Assembly: GCF_002310495.1 (NCBI RefSeq)
Contig: NZ_CP023344.1
Location: forward strand, 1,798,001-1,862,000
Length of the DNA: 64,000 bases
Direction of reading: 5' to 3'
Origin: Nibricoccus aquaticus
GTDB lineage: Bacteria; Verrucomicrobiota; Verrucomicrobiia; Opitutales; Opitutaceae
The notes beneath the pieces are model-generated. The model did not search any database. It was not told where the DNA came from and was given only the letters and a program-made list of their open reading frames with translations. A program made the position numbers and the translations under genes. Positions 23,785 to 32,198 of the stretch are shown piece after piece. Each line of letters begins with the position of its first letter. The stretch's first letter is position 1.

Positions 23785-24819
23785 TCACCTCACCTGAAAC
23801 ACCTTCTTCAGATACGCGACGTTCGCCGAATAATTCCACACCACATCCGCCCCGCCCGATCGCTTCGCATCTCGCGAGCGTTCCACCACCAGCCACCCGC
23901 GCCACCCCATCTCATCGAGCGCCGCCTTCACCGCTTTCAAATCGATCCGCGCATTATTCTCCAACCACACCCCGTCATCATCCGTCGCGTGAATCTGACA
24001 GATCCGCTCCTTCCCCAAGATCTTTAATTCCCCCACCAGATCGCGCCCATTCTTCAGCGCATTCGAGAAATTGAAATAACTCTTCACCGCGTCCGAGCCG
24101 ACATCCTCCAGCAAAGCTACCTCACCTTTCGCATCCAGCGCCGTCTCGATCCCGATCACCACGCCCGCCTTCTCCGCCAGCGCCGCGACCATCTTCAGCC
24201 GCTCCACGATGCGCGGCTTCAACTCCGGGTTCTTCACCAGATCCCCCTGCACACCCAGCGGCAGGAAAACGACCGTCACGCCCAGCGCCTTCGCCGTGTC
24301 GATCGCATCGCCCACCATCCGCTCATACGTCGGCCGCGTCGCGAACGACTGCGCATAAAACCCCGTCATCGCCACCGAGCAAAACCCCAGCCCCAGCGCC
24401 TTCGCCTGATCGAGATATTCTTTCTGCACCGCCGCATCCGCCAGCCGGTTCTCGAACGTCTCCCGCTGCCCGAGCGACCCCATATCCAGCTCGATTCCAT
24501 CCGCCCCGATCTCCTTCGCCAGCGGCAACGCGCTCAATTTCTGCCGTTTCAAAATCATCAAATCGATCACCGCCACCTGGTACCGCTGCGTGATCGCCTT
24601 CGCCTCGCCCGCCACCGCAGCCACTCGCGTCTCTTCGCGCCCATTCGCGGCTGGACCGCTTCCCTCCTCCGCCCGCCCCGTCGCGGCACTCGTCGCCACC
24701 AGCACCACGCTCATCAGCGCACCGCGCAACCACCGCGCAAAAAATCCCCCGCGCTTCACCACACCGAAAGTAACACCGCCGCTAGCTTCGGAAAAATTTA
24801 TCATAAGCGAAACACTCAC
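23785..24819 (-). CDS. secreted sugar-phosphate isomerase/epimerase-like TIM-barrel protein
   Basis: AP-endonuclease-2 (xylose isomerase-like) TIM barrel, 344 residues from the GTG at 24819, which has a strong GGAGGGG site five bases upstream; ATG 24804 and ATG 24714 are alternatives. A hydrophobic stretch (ARWLRGALMSVVLVATSAATGRAEEG) marks an export signal, so the protein is likely periplasmic. Barrel motifs: KLSALPLAKEIGADGIELDMGSLG, FCSVAMTGFYAQSFATRPTYERMVGDAIDTAKALGV, AEKAGVVIGIETALDA, KSYFNFSNALKNGRDLVGEL, ICQIHATDDDGVWLENNARIDL, GWRGWLVVERS. Glutamates and histidines in the expected metal-site strands are present. Such exported members are common in Verrucomicrobia and Planctomycetes; their substrates are mostly unknown. 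Confidence 0.82.
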   Translation of the reverse strand: MSVSLMINFSEASGGVTFGVVKRGGFFARWLRGALMSVVLVATSAATGRAEEGSGPAANGREETRVAAVAGEAKAITQRYQVAVIDLMILKRQKLSALPLAKEIGADGIELDMGSLGQRETFENRLADAAVQKEYLDQAKALGLGFCSVAMTGFYAQSFATRPTYERMVGDAIDTAKALGVTVVFLPLGVQGDLVKNPELKPRIVERLKMVAALAEKAGVVIGIETALDAKGEVALLEDVGSDAVKSYFNFSNALKNGRDLVGELKILGKERICQIHATDDDGVWLENNARIDLKAVKAALDEMGWRGWLVVERSRDAKRSGGADVVWNYSANVAYLKKVFQVR

Positions 24820-24992
24820 CGCTTCCCCTCCGGTTGAAAACCCGTTTCTCGCCCCTCGCACCGTCCCGAAAATCCGCCTCACCCGCTGCAAGTTTTCACC
24901 CCGTAGTTCGTTTGTTCCTACGAGGACAGGACTTCACCTCATTTTGACCAAACTTCTTCAGTTTCCGCCGCGCCCCGGTCGATAAATTATCT

Positions 24993-26381
24993 ATGGCAAA
25001 CGCGCGCTCCAGACATCTGAAAAAGCCGCGCCCGGGCCGCAAACTCCGCACCGCCCGGCTCCTCATCGCCAAGTTCGCCGCCTGCCTCGCCCTCGTCGCC
25101 GCACCCGCGCCACGCGCCCCGCTTTCCCCCATCCCCGCGCCCATCGAAGCTCTCTCCGTCGCCGACGAAGCTTTCCTCGACGATCTCCAACTCCGCGCCC
25201 TCCGCTACTTCGAGGAACACTCCGACCCCGTCACCGGCCTCACCCGTGACCGCGCCCCAATCGATGGCTCCGGCAGCACCGCACCCGCCAGCATCGCCGC
25301 CACCGGCTTCGCCCTCACCACCTGGTGCATCGCCGCCGACCGCAACTGGCTCCCCCGCCACGAAGCCATCGCCCGCACCCGCCACGCCCTCCGCTTCATC
25401 CACGACCACGTCGACCACGAACGCGGCTGGCTCTACCACTTCGTCAACATCACCACCGGCAAACGCGCGTGGAACTGCGAAGCCTCCACCATCGACACCG
25501 CCCTCTTCCTCAAAGGCGCCCTCCTCGCCCGCGAATACCTCCGCGACCCCGAAGTCACCGACCTCGTCAACGCGCTCTACGCCCGCATCGACTGGCGCTG
25601 GGCCCTCAACAACGGCCCCACCCTCACCCACGGCTGGCGCCCCGAGACCGGCTTCATCCCCCATCGCTGGGACAGCTACAGCGAACTCCTCGGCCTCTAC
25701 CTCCTCGGCATCGGCGCCCCCGCCCAAGCCCTCCCCGCCGATTCCTGGAACGCCTGGCACCGCGGCCCCGTCGTCACCTACGGCTCCCGCACCTTCATCA
25801 ACTATCCGCCCCTCTTCGCCCACCAATACGCCCACGCATGGTTCGACTTCCGCGGCAAACGCGACCGCTACGCCGACTACTGGAAAAACTCCGTCGATGC
25901 CACCCTCGCCCAACGCGACTGGTGCGCCGACCTAGCCGGCAAATTCAACCACTGGTCCCGAACCCTCTGGGGCCTCACCGCCTCCGACAGCGCCCGCGGC
26001 TACATGGATTGGGGCGGCCCCACCGGCGGCTCCGAACGTCTCGACGGCACCCTCGTCCCCTGCGCCCCCGGCGGCTCCCTCCCCTTCGCCCCCCGCGAAT
26101 GCCTCGACACCCTCCGCACCATGCGCGCCACCGGCGGCGACAAAGTCTGGGGCCGCTACGGATTCGCCGACGCCTTCAACCCCCACACTGGCTGGGTCTC
26201 CCCCGACGTCATCGCGATCGACGTCGGCATCACCCTTCTCATGGCCGAAAACCTCCGCAGCGAATTCGTCTGGCGCCACTTCATGCGCGCCCCCGAAGCC
26301 CGCCGCGCCCTCGCCCTCGCCGGCTTCCAAAACACCCACGACTTCCCCGCCTCCTCCCTCGCCCTCACCACCCGCAAATAA
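24993..26381 (+). CDS. GH144-like glucanase / putative glucoamylase family protein
   Basis: Exported (alpha/alpha)6 enzyme of 462 residues of the glycoamylase-like family that includes GH144 endo-beta-1,2-glucanases. A basic N-terminus and hydrophobic helix (LLIAKFAACLALVAAPAP, about 23-40) precede the catalytic region: FLDDLQLRALRYFEEHSDPVTGLTRDR, SIAATGFALTTWCIAADRNWL, GWLYHFVNITTGKRAWNCEASTIDTALFLKGAL, LTHGWRPETGFIPHRWDSYSELLGLYLLGIG, INYPPLFAHQYAHAWFDFRGKRD, and GRYGFADAFNPHTGWVSPDVIAIDVGITLLMAENLRS. These follow the family closely. Beta-1,2-glucan is the best-known substrate; other beta-glucans are possible. Confidence 0.83.
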   Translation: MANARSRHLKKPRPGRKLRTARLLIAKFAACLALVAAPAPRAPLSPIPAPIEALSVADEAFLDDLQLRALRYFEEHSDPVTGLTRDRAPIDGSGSTAPASIAATGFALTTWCIAADRNWLPRHEAIARTRHALRFIHDHVDHERGWLYHFVNITTGKRAWNCEASTIDTALFLKGALLAREYLRDPEVTDLVNALYARIDWRWALNNGPTLTHGWRPETGFIPHRWDSYSELLGLYLLGIGAPAQALPADSWNAWHRGPVVTYGSRTFINYPPLFAHQYAHAWFDFRGKRDRYADYWKNSVDATLAQRDWCADLAGKFNHWSRTLWGLTASDSARGYMDWGGPTGGSERLDGTLVPCAPGGSLPFAPRECLDTLRTMRATGGDKVWGRYGFADAFNPHTGWVSPDVIAIDVGITLLMAENLRSEFVWRHFMRAPEARRALALAGFQNTHDFPASSLALTTRK

Positions 26382-26395
26382 TCCTACCCTTGGAG

Positions 26396-26415
26396 GGACG
26401 ACCTCCGTGTCGTCC
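26396..26415 (+). repeat. REP-like hairpin with GGAG head, class 2 copy 2
   Basis: GGAG head and GGACGAC-CTCCGT-GTCGTCC, 14 bases after the glucanase stop. It could serve as its terminator structure, though there is no T-run. Confidence 0.65.
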
Positions 26416-26478
26416 TTTCAGACCAACCACCCAAAAGTCGTCGGCCACATGTGATTGGTCACAACCCCGCCTGTGCCC

Positions 26479-26512
26479 TTCGTCATTAGTCATTCGGCCT
26501 TCAACCTTCAGA
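26479..26512 (+). repeat. degenerate AT-richer intergenic repeat
   Basis: CTTCGTCATTAGTCATTCGG then CCTTCAACCTTCAG: short units of TCATT/TCAAC type unlike the surrounding GC-rich DNA, similar in style to the repeat at 34222. Confidence 0.4.
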
Positions 26513-26637
26513 TTTCTCCACGCGAATTCCCCTCAACCCTCGCCTCCACCGCGTCGATACACACCCCACCTTCCGCCCCGCCGCTGCCAGGCCCTCTCCC
26601 CCGCCCGGCCATCCAATCCCCGCTCGCGCCCTCCCGC

Positions 26638-27228
26638 ATGAAACAAGTCCTCTACGTCGAAGACAGCGCCACCTCCCAGCTCCTCATGCGCAAATACCTC
26701 CAGTCCGCCTGCGAGCTCACCATCACCCCCTCTCCCCGCGCCGGCCTCGCCCTCGCCCAGGAACGCACCTTCGACCTCGTCGTCACCGACTACCTCTTCC
26801 CCGACGGCGACGCCCTCGACCTCATCACCCGCCTCCGCCTGCACAAAGACAACACCCAGCTGCCCATCGTCGTCGTCAGCAGCTGCATGGATGCCACCCT
26901 CCTCAACCGCGTCCTCAAAGCCGGCGCCAACGACGGCATGGCCAAGCCCCTCCCCACCGTCGAATTCCGCGCCATGATCGAGCGCATGTTGACCGAGGCC
27001 TACATCCGCACCCCCGAAAAATCCATCACCAGCGTCACCTGCTTCCAATGGTCCGCCCACGGCGAATTCCACGAATTCTGCCCCGAGCTCGCCGTCCACC
27101 TCTCCAGCACCGACCGCGACGACGTGAACCGCCGCATGACCTCCGCCATCCGCGACCAGCTCACCCAAGGCGCCCGCCTCGGCTTCACCACGCACGAAAA
27201 AACCATCACCCACATCGTCCAAACCTGA
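26638..27228 (+). CDS. response regulator with unclassified C-terminal domain
   Basis: Protein of 196 residues. Residues 1-120 are a receiver domain: acidic pair in VLYVEDSATSQLL, phosphoacceptor Asp in LVVTDYLFPDG (about 48), Ser in IVVVSSCMDATL and Lys in GMAKPLP (about 105). The last 75 residues (FQWSAHGEFHEFCPELAVHLSSTDRDDVNRRMTSAIRDQL...) are not a DNA-binding domain I recognise. The ATG at 26638 is chosen because the receiver fold begins there. There is no kinase next to it; the hybrid kinase at 29503 is the nearest candidate partner. Confidence 0.85.
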   Translation: MKQVLYVEDSATSQLLMRKYLQSACELTITPSPRAGLALAQERTFDLVVTDYLFPDGDALDLITRLRLHKDNTQLPIVVVSSCMDATLLNRVLKAGANDGMAKPLPTVEFRAMIERMLTEAYIRTPEKSITSVTCFQWSAHGEFHEFCPELAVHLSSTDRDDVNRRMTSAIRDQLTQGARLGFTTHEKTITHIVQT

Positions 27229-27251
27229 CCCCGCTCGCACGCGATCCCCCA

Positions 27252-27276
27252 CCGCGTGGGCGCAGCCTCTACGCGG
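27252..27276 (-). repeat. REP-like hairpin with GTAG, class 4 copy 1
   Basis: Arms CCGCGT and ACGCGG around a 13-base spacer; on the minus strand GTAG follows the first arm bases. It lies between convergent gene ends (27228 and 27308). A close relative is at 28569. Confidence 0.5.
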
Positions 27277-27307
27277 CGCGGCGCCTCCGCCCTCCCCTCC
27301 CCCTTCA

Positions 27308-28387
27308 CTACTTCTTCACCGGCTCCGCAGACTTGGCCGCTCTCTCCGTCGCAGGCTTCTCCGCATCGATATACTCCTCCACCTCCGCCTCGCCGATCTT
27401 CACCGACCCGCTCCGCGAAATTTTCCGCGACAATAAAATCCCCCCGTCCGTCTCCTTCCCGATCAAGTCCGCCCCCGCCGCAATCAACGGCCTCACCGAC
27501 TCCGTCAGCGACACCCCCGCCGAGTTCACCGACATCTTCGTCCGCCACAAAAGCACCGGCTTGCTCGCCGCCACCGACGCATACTCGAACGCCGAGATGA
27601 CCACATAGTACAGCCCGCCAAACGATTCCTCCACCAACCGCTGCGTCTTCCCATCGCGCTCCACGAACCGGTGAAACGGACTCATCAACCCCGTCACCTC
27701 CATGCTCGACATACCGATCGCATCCGCCGAGCTCGTCGCCGCATCATTCGCCCGCCGGAATGCCGACTCGTCGTTCAGCACCGCGTTTAGCTCCAGCGCG
27801 AATTTCATCCCGCCCACCAGCGCCGCCCGATCGATCAAAATCTTGCGCTTCTGCACATCCCCCAACACCCGCAACATCAGATCACTCGCATCGCCATCCG
27901 TCGGCGCAGTCGTCGCCTCCATCCCGCTCTCGTTCACATAAGCCGGGCTCTCATGCGTTCCCCAATGATACACAATCACCAGCGCAGGAGCCGGCCCGCC
28001 CTCCCCTGACTCCCGATAATTTCTCTTCGCGAGGGCGCGCATCACCAGCTGCCGCACAGCCTCCGCAGACGGCGGCTTCACCGTCGCCGAAATGTCTCCG
28101 CTCTCCCGCATTCCGCCCCCTTCGATGACGCAATACACCGGAGCCTCCGGCGTTGGCGCCACCAGCTTCCGGCCCTCAACCGTCATCTCCGTCAGCACAT
28201 TGAAATCCAAAACCGGCTCCCGCTGAAACGACTTCGGCGTCAGCCTGAAAACGAAACGCCCGCTCTCCTCGTTCTCGCCCTTCACCGGCACCGCCGCAGT
28301 CGCGGGCTTCGCCGGAACGACGACGCCAGGCTCCACCGCAACCAACGACAACACGCTGAGCAAAAACCAAACGGGAAGAAACTTCAT
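27308..28387 (-). CDS. secreted protein of unknown function
   Basis: Protein of 359 residues with a signal peptide (MKFLPVWFLLSVLSLVAVEPG). I recognise no family. Visible elements: ALVIVYHWGTHESPAYVNESG (about 134-154), YYVVISAFEYASVAASKPVLLWRTKMSVNSAGVSLTESVRPLIAAGADLIGKETDGG (about 252-313), which resembles the core of a DUF4136-like or lipoprotein-type exported domain, and a C-terminal charged tail EEYIDAEKPATERAAKSAEPVKK. Possible ribosome site GGAGG close to the start is on the wrong strand side, so none is assigned. It stands alone with repeats on both flanks. Confidence 0.6.
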   Translation of the reverse strand: MKFLPVWFLLSVLSLVAVEPGVVVPAKPATAAVPVKGENEESGRFVFRLTPKSFQREPVLDFNVLTEMTVEGRKLVAPTPEAPVYCVIEGGGMRESGDISATVKPPSAEAVRQLVMRALAKRNYRESGEGGPAPALVIVYHWGTHESPAYVNESGMEATTAPTDGDASDLMLRVLGDVQKRKILIDRAALVGGMKFALELNAVLNDESAFRRANDAATSSADAIGMSSMEVTGLMSPFHRFVERDGKTQRLVEESFGGLYYVVISAFEYASVAASKPVLLWRTKMSVNSAGVSLTESVRPLIAAGADLIGKETDGGILLSRKISRSGSVKIGEAEVEEYIDAEKPATERAAKSAEPVKK

Positions 28388-28568
28388 GGAGGTAAAACGA
28401 CAGGCTGGGGTTGAGACAAACTAAGCGCGAATAGACAAAATCCGCAGCCTCGTTGTCGATGCCAGCCGCTTCAGACTGTTCAATACCCGCTCGCCATCTC
28501 GTCAGTTACAACGAGCTCTTCCCGCTCAATCCCCTCCTTCACCGTCATCCGCCTTCGTCAGCCTCTCA

Positions 28569-28593
28569 CCGCGTGGGCAACGTCTCTACGTGG
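28569..28593 (-). repeat. REP-like hairpin with GTAG, class 4 copy 2
   Basis: Arms CCGCGT and ACGTGG around a 13-base spacer; it ends one base before the stop of the solute-binding protein gene. Same architecture as 27252-27276. Confidence 0.5.
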
Positions 28594-29370
28594 TCACTCC
28601 CAATCCGGCAGCCCGTACCGCTTCAAAATCGTCGTCAGCTCCCCGCTCTTGCGCAACCGCACCAGCCCCTCGTCAAAAATCCGTGCGTACTTTTCCCCGG
28701 CCGCCGTCTTTGCGAACGCCATATAGATCGCCTCGCCCGCCTGCAGGTAAGCCACCCGATAGTCCGCCGGCGATCCCCCCTCGCTGCGCACCGTCCAGAT
28801 AAACACCGCCAGCGTCTCCGCCATCACATCGATCTTACCCTTGTTCAGCTGCGCTATTCCATCGGTCAGCGGCGTATCCCCCTGGAAATAAACCACCTTC
28901 CCCGAACGGTTGCTTTTCAAAAACGCATCGAACGAATCCCAATAACTGTACCCCGAAATCACGCCCAGCCTCACCGCATTGAGCGACTGGAGATTCTCAT
29001 ACTTCCACGGATTGTCCTTCTTCACGAACAGCGCCACCCGCGGCATCCCCGCCGATTGCTTCGGCCGCAACAACCCCTCCGCCTCCGTCGGATTCGCCCC
29101 GATCACCGCATCCACCTCCGCCTTCCGCGCCGACGCCAGCGCGTCCTTCCACGGCATCAACTGATAATCCACTTTCACCCCCGCCGGCTCGAAAATCAGC
29201 CGCGCCAGCTCCACCACATACCCCGGCCGCTCCGCCGATGGCTCCCCGTTGAACGGCATCCACGCGTCCGCCCGTATCCTCAAAACCGATTCCTCGGCCG
29301 CCCCCGCCGGAGCCAGCCACAACGCAAACGCGCACAACAAAGAAACAACCAGCCGCAGGGTCTTGTTCAT
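28594..29370 (-). CDS. periplasmic solute-binding protein, PBP2 type (SBP_bac_3)
   Basis: Exported binding protein of 258 residues. Signal peptide MNKTLRLVVSLLCAFALWLAPAGA, then VLRIRADAWMPFNGEPSAERPGYVVELARLIF, WKDALASARKAEVDAVIGA, RLGVISGYSYWDSFDAFL, GKIDVMAETLAVFIW and the C-terminal FDEGLVRLRKSGELTTILKRYGL, all typical of amino-acid-type binding folds. ATG 29370 is chosen for the signal peptide. No ABC permease or ATPase is nearby; instead it diverges from a hybrid kinase with the same kind of sensor domain, suggesting that it presents ligand or works as a sensor accessory. Confidence 0.87.
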   Translation of the reverse strand: MNKTLRLVVSLLCAFALWLAPAGAAEESVLRIRADAWMPFNGEPSAERPGYVVELARLIFEPAGVKVDYQLMPWKDALASARKAEVDAVIGANPTEAEGLLRPKQSAGMPRVALFVKKDNPWKYENLQSLNAVRLGVISGYSYWDSFDAFLKSNRSGKVVYFQGDTPLTDGIAQLNKGKIDVMAETLAVFIWTVRSEGGSPADYRVAYLQAGEAIYMAFAKTAAGEKYARIFDEGLVRLRKSGELTTILKRYGLPDWE

Positions 29371-29502
29371 ATTCAAAATAGTTCGGGGGAAAAATCCGTG
29401 AACCTTTCTCATCGGCTCACCCCGCTCCGGCCTAAAGTTCGCTTTACTCGTTGCCGATGAATCTGTGGCGGGTAACTTCACCCAACCCCAGCCCCCCACG
29501 AC

Positions 29503-32025
29503 GTGCCATCCTTCTGGTCACCTCACGTGCGACGCCTTTTCCACGCAGGCATCGTCGCCACCCTCCTGCTCACCACGCCCCGCGCCTCCGCCGACGCCTC
29601 CCCGGCCACGCCTCCGCCCCGCCTTCCCGATTTCACCCTCGGTATGGCCGCGCGACAGCCCCTACGCGTCGGCAGTACCTCCGACAGCTTCCCCTACGGC
29701 TACCTCGGCGCCGACGGCAAATGGACCGGCTTCTCCGCCGACATCTTCGACGCCCTCGCCCGCGAGATGCGCCTCACCTTCCAACGCGAAGGCATGCCCG
29801 GCCGCGAACTCATCGACCGCTTCCGCCAGGGCGAATTCGACCTCCTCCAATCCCTCAGCCAGACCGCCGACCGCGAAGCCTACACCGCCTTCTCCGTCCC
29901 CTTCCTCACCCTCAAAGGCGCCGTTTTCGTCCGCAAAAACGGCCCCGTCCGCACCCTCGCCGACCTCCACGACCAGCCTTTCGCCGTCATCGGCGTCGGC
30001 AGCATCGCCGAAAAATTTATCCGCGATAAAAATCTCCGCGTTAAACCCATCTACGTCGGCTCCTCCGACGAAGCCCTCCGCCTCATCGAACAAGGCCGCT
30101 GCTCCGCCGCCTTCGTCTCCCACCTCACCGCTCTCTCCGTCATCGACCGCGCCGGACTGAAAAACGTCGAAATGCTCGGTGAAACCATCGAAGGCTACGA
30201 CATCCGCCACTGCATCGCCGTCCATAAAGGCGACGCCCAGCTCCTCGCCCGTCTCAACGAGGGCCTCGCCATCCTGAATCGGACCGGCGAATACGAACGC
30301 ATCTACCGCAAGTGGTTCAACCGCGTTGACCCGCGATTCTTCACCCGCGAGCAAGTCATCCGCTACGTCCTCGCCACCCTCACCCTCGCCCTCCTCGCCA
30401 CCCTCTGGGGCCTCCTCCGCCAGCGCACCCTCCGCAAACGCATCGCCGGCCAGGCCGCCGAACTCGCCGAAAAAGAATCCCTCCTCAGCGCCCTCTATAA
30501 AAACATCCCCACCGGCATGTGCGTCCTCGAGACGCGCCCCGAAGGCCGTTTCGTCCTCTCCCTCAACCCCCAGGCCGAGCTCACCCTCGGCCTCCCCGCC
30601 CCCTCCACGACAGGCCGCCCCCTCAGCGAACTCGCCCTCCCGCCCGCCCTCGCCGCCCTCCTCGCGAAAATTCTCCAGCGCCCCGCCATCGTCGGTGAAA
30701 TCCTCCGCGAAGAATTCCGCCTCGGCGAAACCCGCCAGCACCTCCTCGTCACCCTCGTCCCCCTCGCTCCGAGCTCCCAGGGCTTCCCCCGCCTCTGCGT
30801 CCTCACCGAAGACATCACCCGCCGCCGTCAGCTCGACGAAGAGATCGCCCAGTCCCGCCGCCTCCGCGCCATCGGCGAACTCGTCGGCGGCATCGCTCAC
30901 GAATTCAACAACCTCCTCACCCCCGCCATGCTCAAGATCGGCGAGATCCAGGCCGACTGGACCGCCGACACCCGCCTTCAAACCGAGATCGGCCTCATCC
31001 AGCGCGTCGTCATCCGCTCCTCCGAACTCACCCACCGCCTCCTCGCCTTCGGCCGCAAATCCAGCGCCCACCTCGAAACCGCCAGCCTCGCCACCCTCGC
31101 CGCCAGCTGCCTCGAACTCCTCCGCCAGACCATCGACCGCCGCATCGTCCTCGAATCCTCGATACCGCCCGCCCTCCCCCCGCTCCAGATCAACGCCACC
31201 GATCTCCACCAGGCCCTTCTCAACCTCCTGCTCAACGCCCGCGACACCCTCACCGACAAACTCGCCCTCCGCCCCGACGGCTGGACTCCCCGCATCCAGA
31301 TCCTCGTCACCCCGCTCCCGCCCGAAGCCCTCGACGCCCCCGCCGGCCACACCCGGCCCACTCTCGGCTGGCAGCGCCTCACCCTCCGCGACAACGGCCA
31401 GGGCATGGCCCCCGACGTCCGCGAACGCATCTTCGAACCCTTCTTCACCACCAAAGGCGTCGGCCACGGCTCCGGCCTCGGCCTCGCCACCGTCTGGCAC
31501 ACCGTCACCGAAAGCGGCGGCCACATCACTGTCGAATCCATCCCCGGCGAAGGCACCGCCTTCCACCTCGTCCTCCCCGTCAACCCCGCGCCTTCACCCG
31601 CCTCACCCATCGCCAAAGAAACACCATCCGCCCCCACGTCTCCACGCCGCATCTTCATCGCCGAAGACGAAGAACTCATCGCCCAGACCCTCGTCACCAT
31701 CCTCCGCCGCGCCGGCCACCACGTGGATCACGCCCCCGACGGCTCCCTCGCCTGGGAACGTATCCAGGATAAACTGCCAGACCACGACCTCCTCATCTTC
31801 GACATCAACATGCCCGGCCTCGACGGCATCGAACTCTCCCGCCGCGTCCGCGCCTCCACTCGCTACACCGGGAAAATCCTCATCATCAGCGGCCGCCTCA
31901 GCCCCGCTGAAAAAGACGCCCTCACCGAGATCGGCGTGGACGCCATGCTCCCCAAACCCTTCACGATGGATCAATTCCGCACCACCGTGAACACCCTCTG
32001 CGCCACAGCCCCCGTCTCCGCGTAA
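29503..32025 (+). CDS. hybrid histidine kinase with PBP2 sensor, PAS and receiver domains
   Basis: Inner-membrane signalling protein of 840 residues. Order: signal peptide (to about 31), PBP2 solute-binding domain (about 50-282: LRVGSTSDSFPYGYLGADGKWTGFSADIFDALA ... RTGEYERIYRKWF), one membrane helix (YVLATLTLALLATLWGLL), PAS (about 325-445), dimerisation box with phospho-His in GGIAHEFNNLLTPAML, ATPase with DNGQGM and GHGSGLGLATVWHTV, then a receiver (about 710-835) with phospho-Asp in LLIFDINMPGLDG and Lys in LPKPF. GTG 29503 or GTG 29527 could be the start. BvgS/EvgS-like logic: it senses a small molecule in the periplasm. No dedicated output regulator is adjacent. Confidence 0.92.
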   Translation: MPSFWSPHVRRLFHAGIVATLLLTTPRASADASPATPPPRLPDFTLGMAARQPLRVGSTSDSFPYGYLGADGKWTGFSADIFDALAREMRLTFQREGMPGRELIDRFRQGEFDLLQSLSQTADREAYTAFSVPFLTLKGAVFVRKNGPVRTLADLHDQPFAVIGVGSIAEKFIRDKNLRVKPIYVGSSDEALRLIEQGRCSAAFVSHLTALSVIDRAGLKNVEMLGETIEGYDIRHCIAVHKGDAQLLARLNEGLAILNRTGEYERIYRKWFNRVDPRFFTREQVIRYVLATLTLALLATLWGLLRQRTLRKRIAGQAAELAEKESLLSALYKNIPTGMCVLETRPEGRFVLSLNPQAELTLGLPAPSTTGRPLSELALPPALAALLAKILQRPAIVGEILREEFRLGETRQHLLVTLVPLAPSSQGFPRLCVLTEDITRRRQLDEEIAQSRRLRAIGELVGGIAHEFNNLLTPAMLKIGEIQADWTADTRLQTEIGLIQRVVIRSSELTHRLLAFGRKSSAHLETASLATLAASCLELLRQTIDRRIVLESSIPPALPPLQINATDLHQALLNLLLNARDTLTDKLALRPDGWTPRIQILVTPLPPEALDAPAGHTRPTLGWQRLTLRDNGQGMAPDVRERIFEPFFTTKGVGHGSGLGLATVWHTVTESGGHITVESIPGEGTAFHLVLPVNPAPSPASPIAKETPSAPTSPRRIFIAEDEELIAQTLVTILRRAGHHVDHAPDGSLAWERIQDKLPDHDLLIFDINMPGLDGIELSRRVRASTRYTGKILIISGRLSPAEKDALTEIGVDAMLPKPFTMDQFRTTVNTLCATAPVSA

Positions 32026-32037
32026 ACACGCCCACCC

Positions 32038-32061
32038 GTAGCCGCGTCACTTAAGACGCGG
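32038..32061 (+). repeat. REP-like hairpin with GTAG head, class 3 copy 2
   Basis: GTAG then CCGCGTC-ACTTAA-GACGCGG, 12 bases after the kinase stop. Together with the next hairpin it could end transcription from both sides. Confidence 0.6.
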
Positions 32062-32079
32062 TCCGAGTATTCCCCGTAG

Positions 32080-32099
32080 GGACGACCTCCGTGTCGTCC
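32080..32099 (+). repeat. REP-like hairpin with GTAG head, class 2 copy 3
   Basis: GTAG head and GGACGAC-CTCCGT-GTCGTCC, between the convergent kinase and tgt genes. Confidence 0.65.
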
Positions 32100-32128
32100 A
32101 TTCCGCTCATTCGTCCCCCGCGCCTCTT

Positions 32129-32168
32129 CGCTTCCGACCTTAGCGCCTTCGCGTCTTTGCGATTCAAC
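32129..32168 (+). repeat. oriented intergenic repeat, family D copy 1
   Basis: Units CTTCGCTTCCGACCTTAGC / GCCTTCGCG / TCTTTGCG followed by ATTCAAC. The second copy is at 35763 in the same orientation. Confidence 0.55.
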
Positions 32169-32198
32169 TAAACGACCGCCCGCTTTCAGCCCTGCCGC

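Noticed and set aside
24944-24990. Promoter before the GH144-like gene (TTGACC with a TAAATT box)
   Set aside because: Spacing is about 33 bases, far from the usual 16-18.
29662-31566. Long minus-strand frame opposite the hybrid kinase
   Set aside because: Gly/Glu/Ala-rich mirror translation; the plus-strand frame has a full set of kinase motifs.
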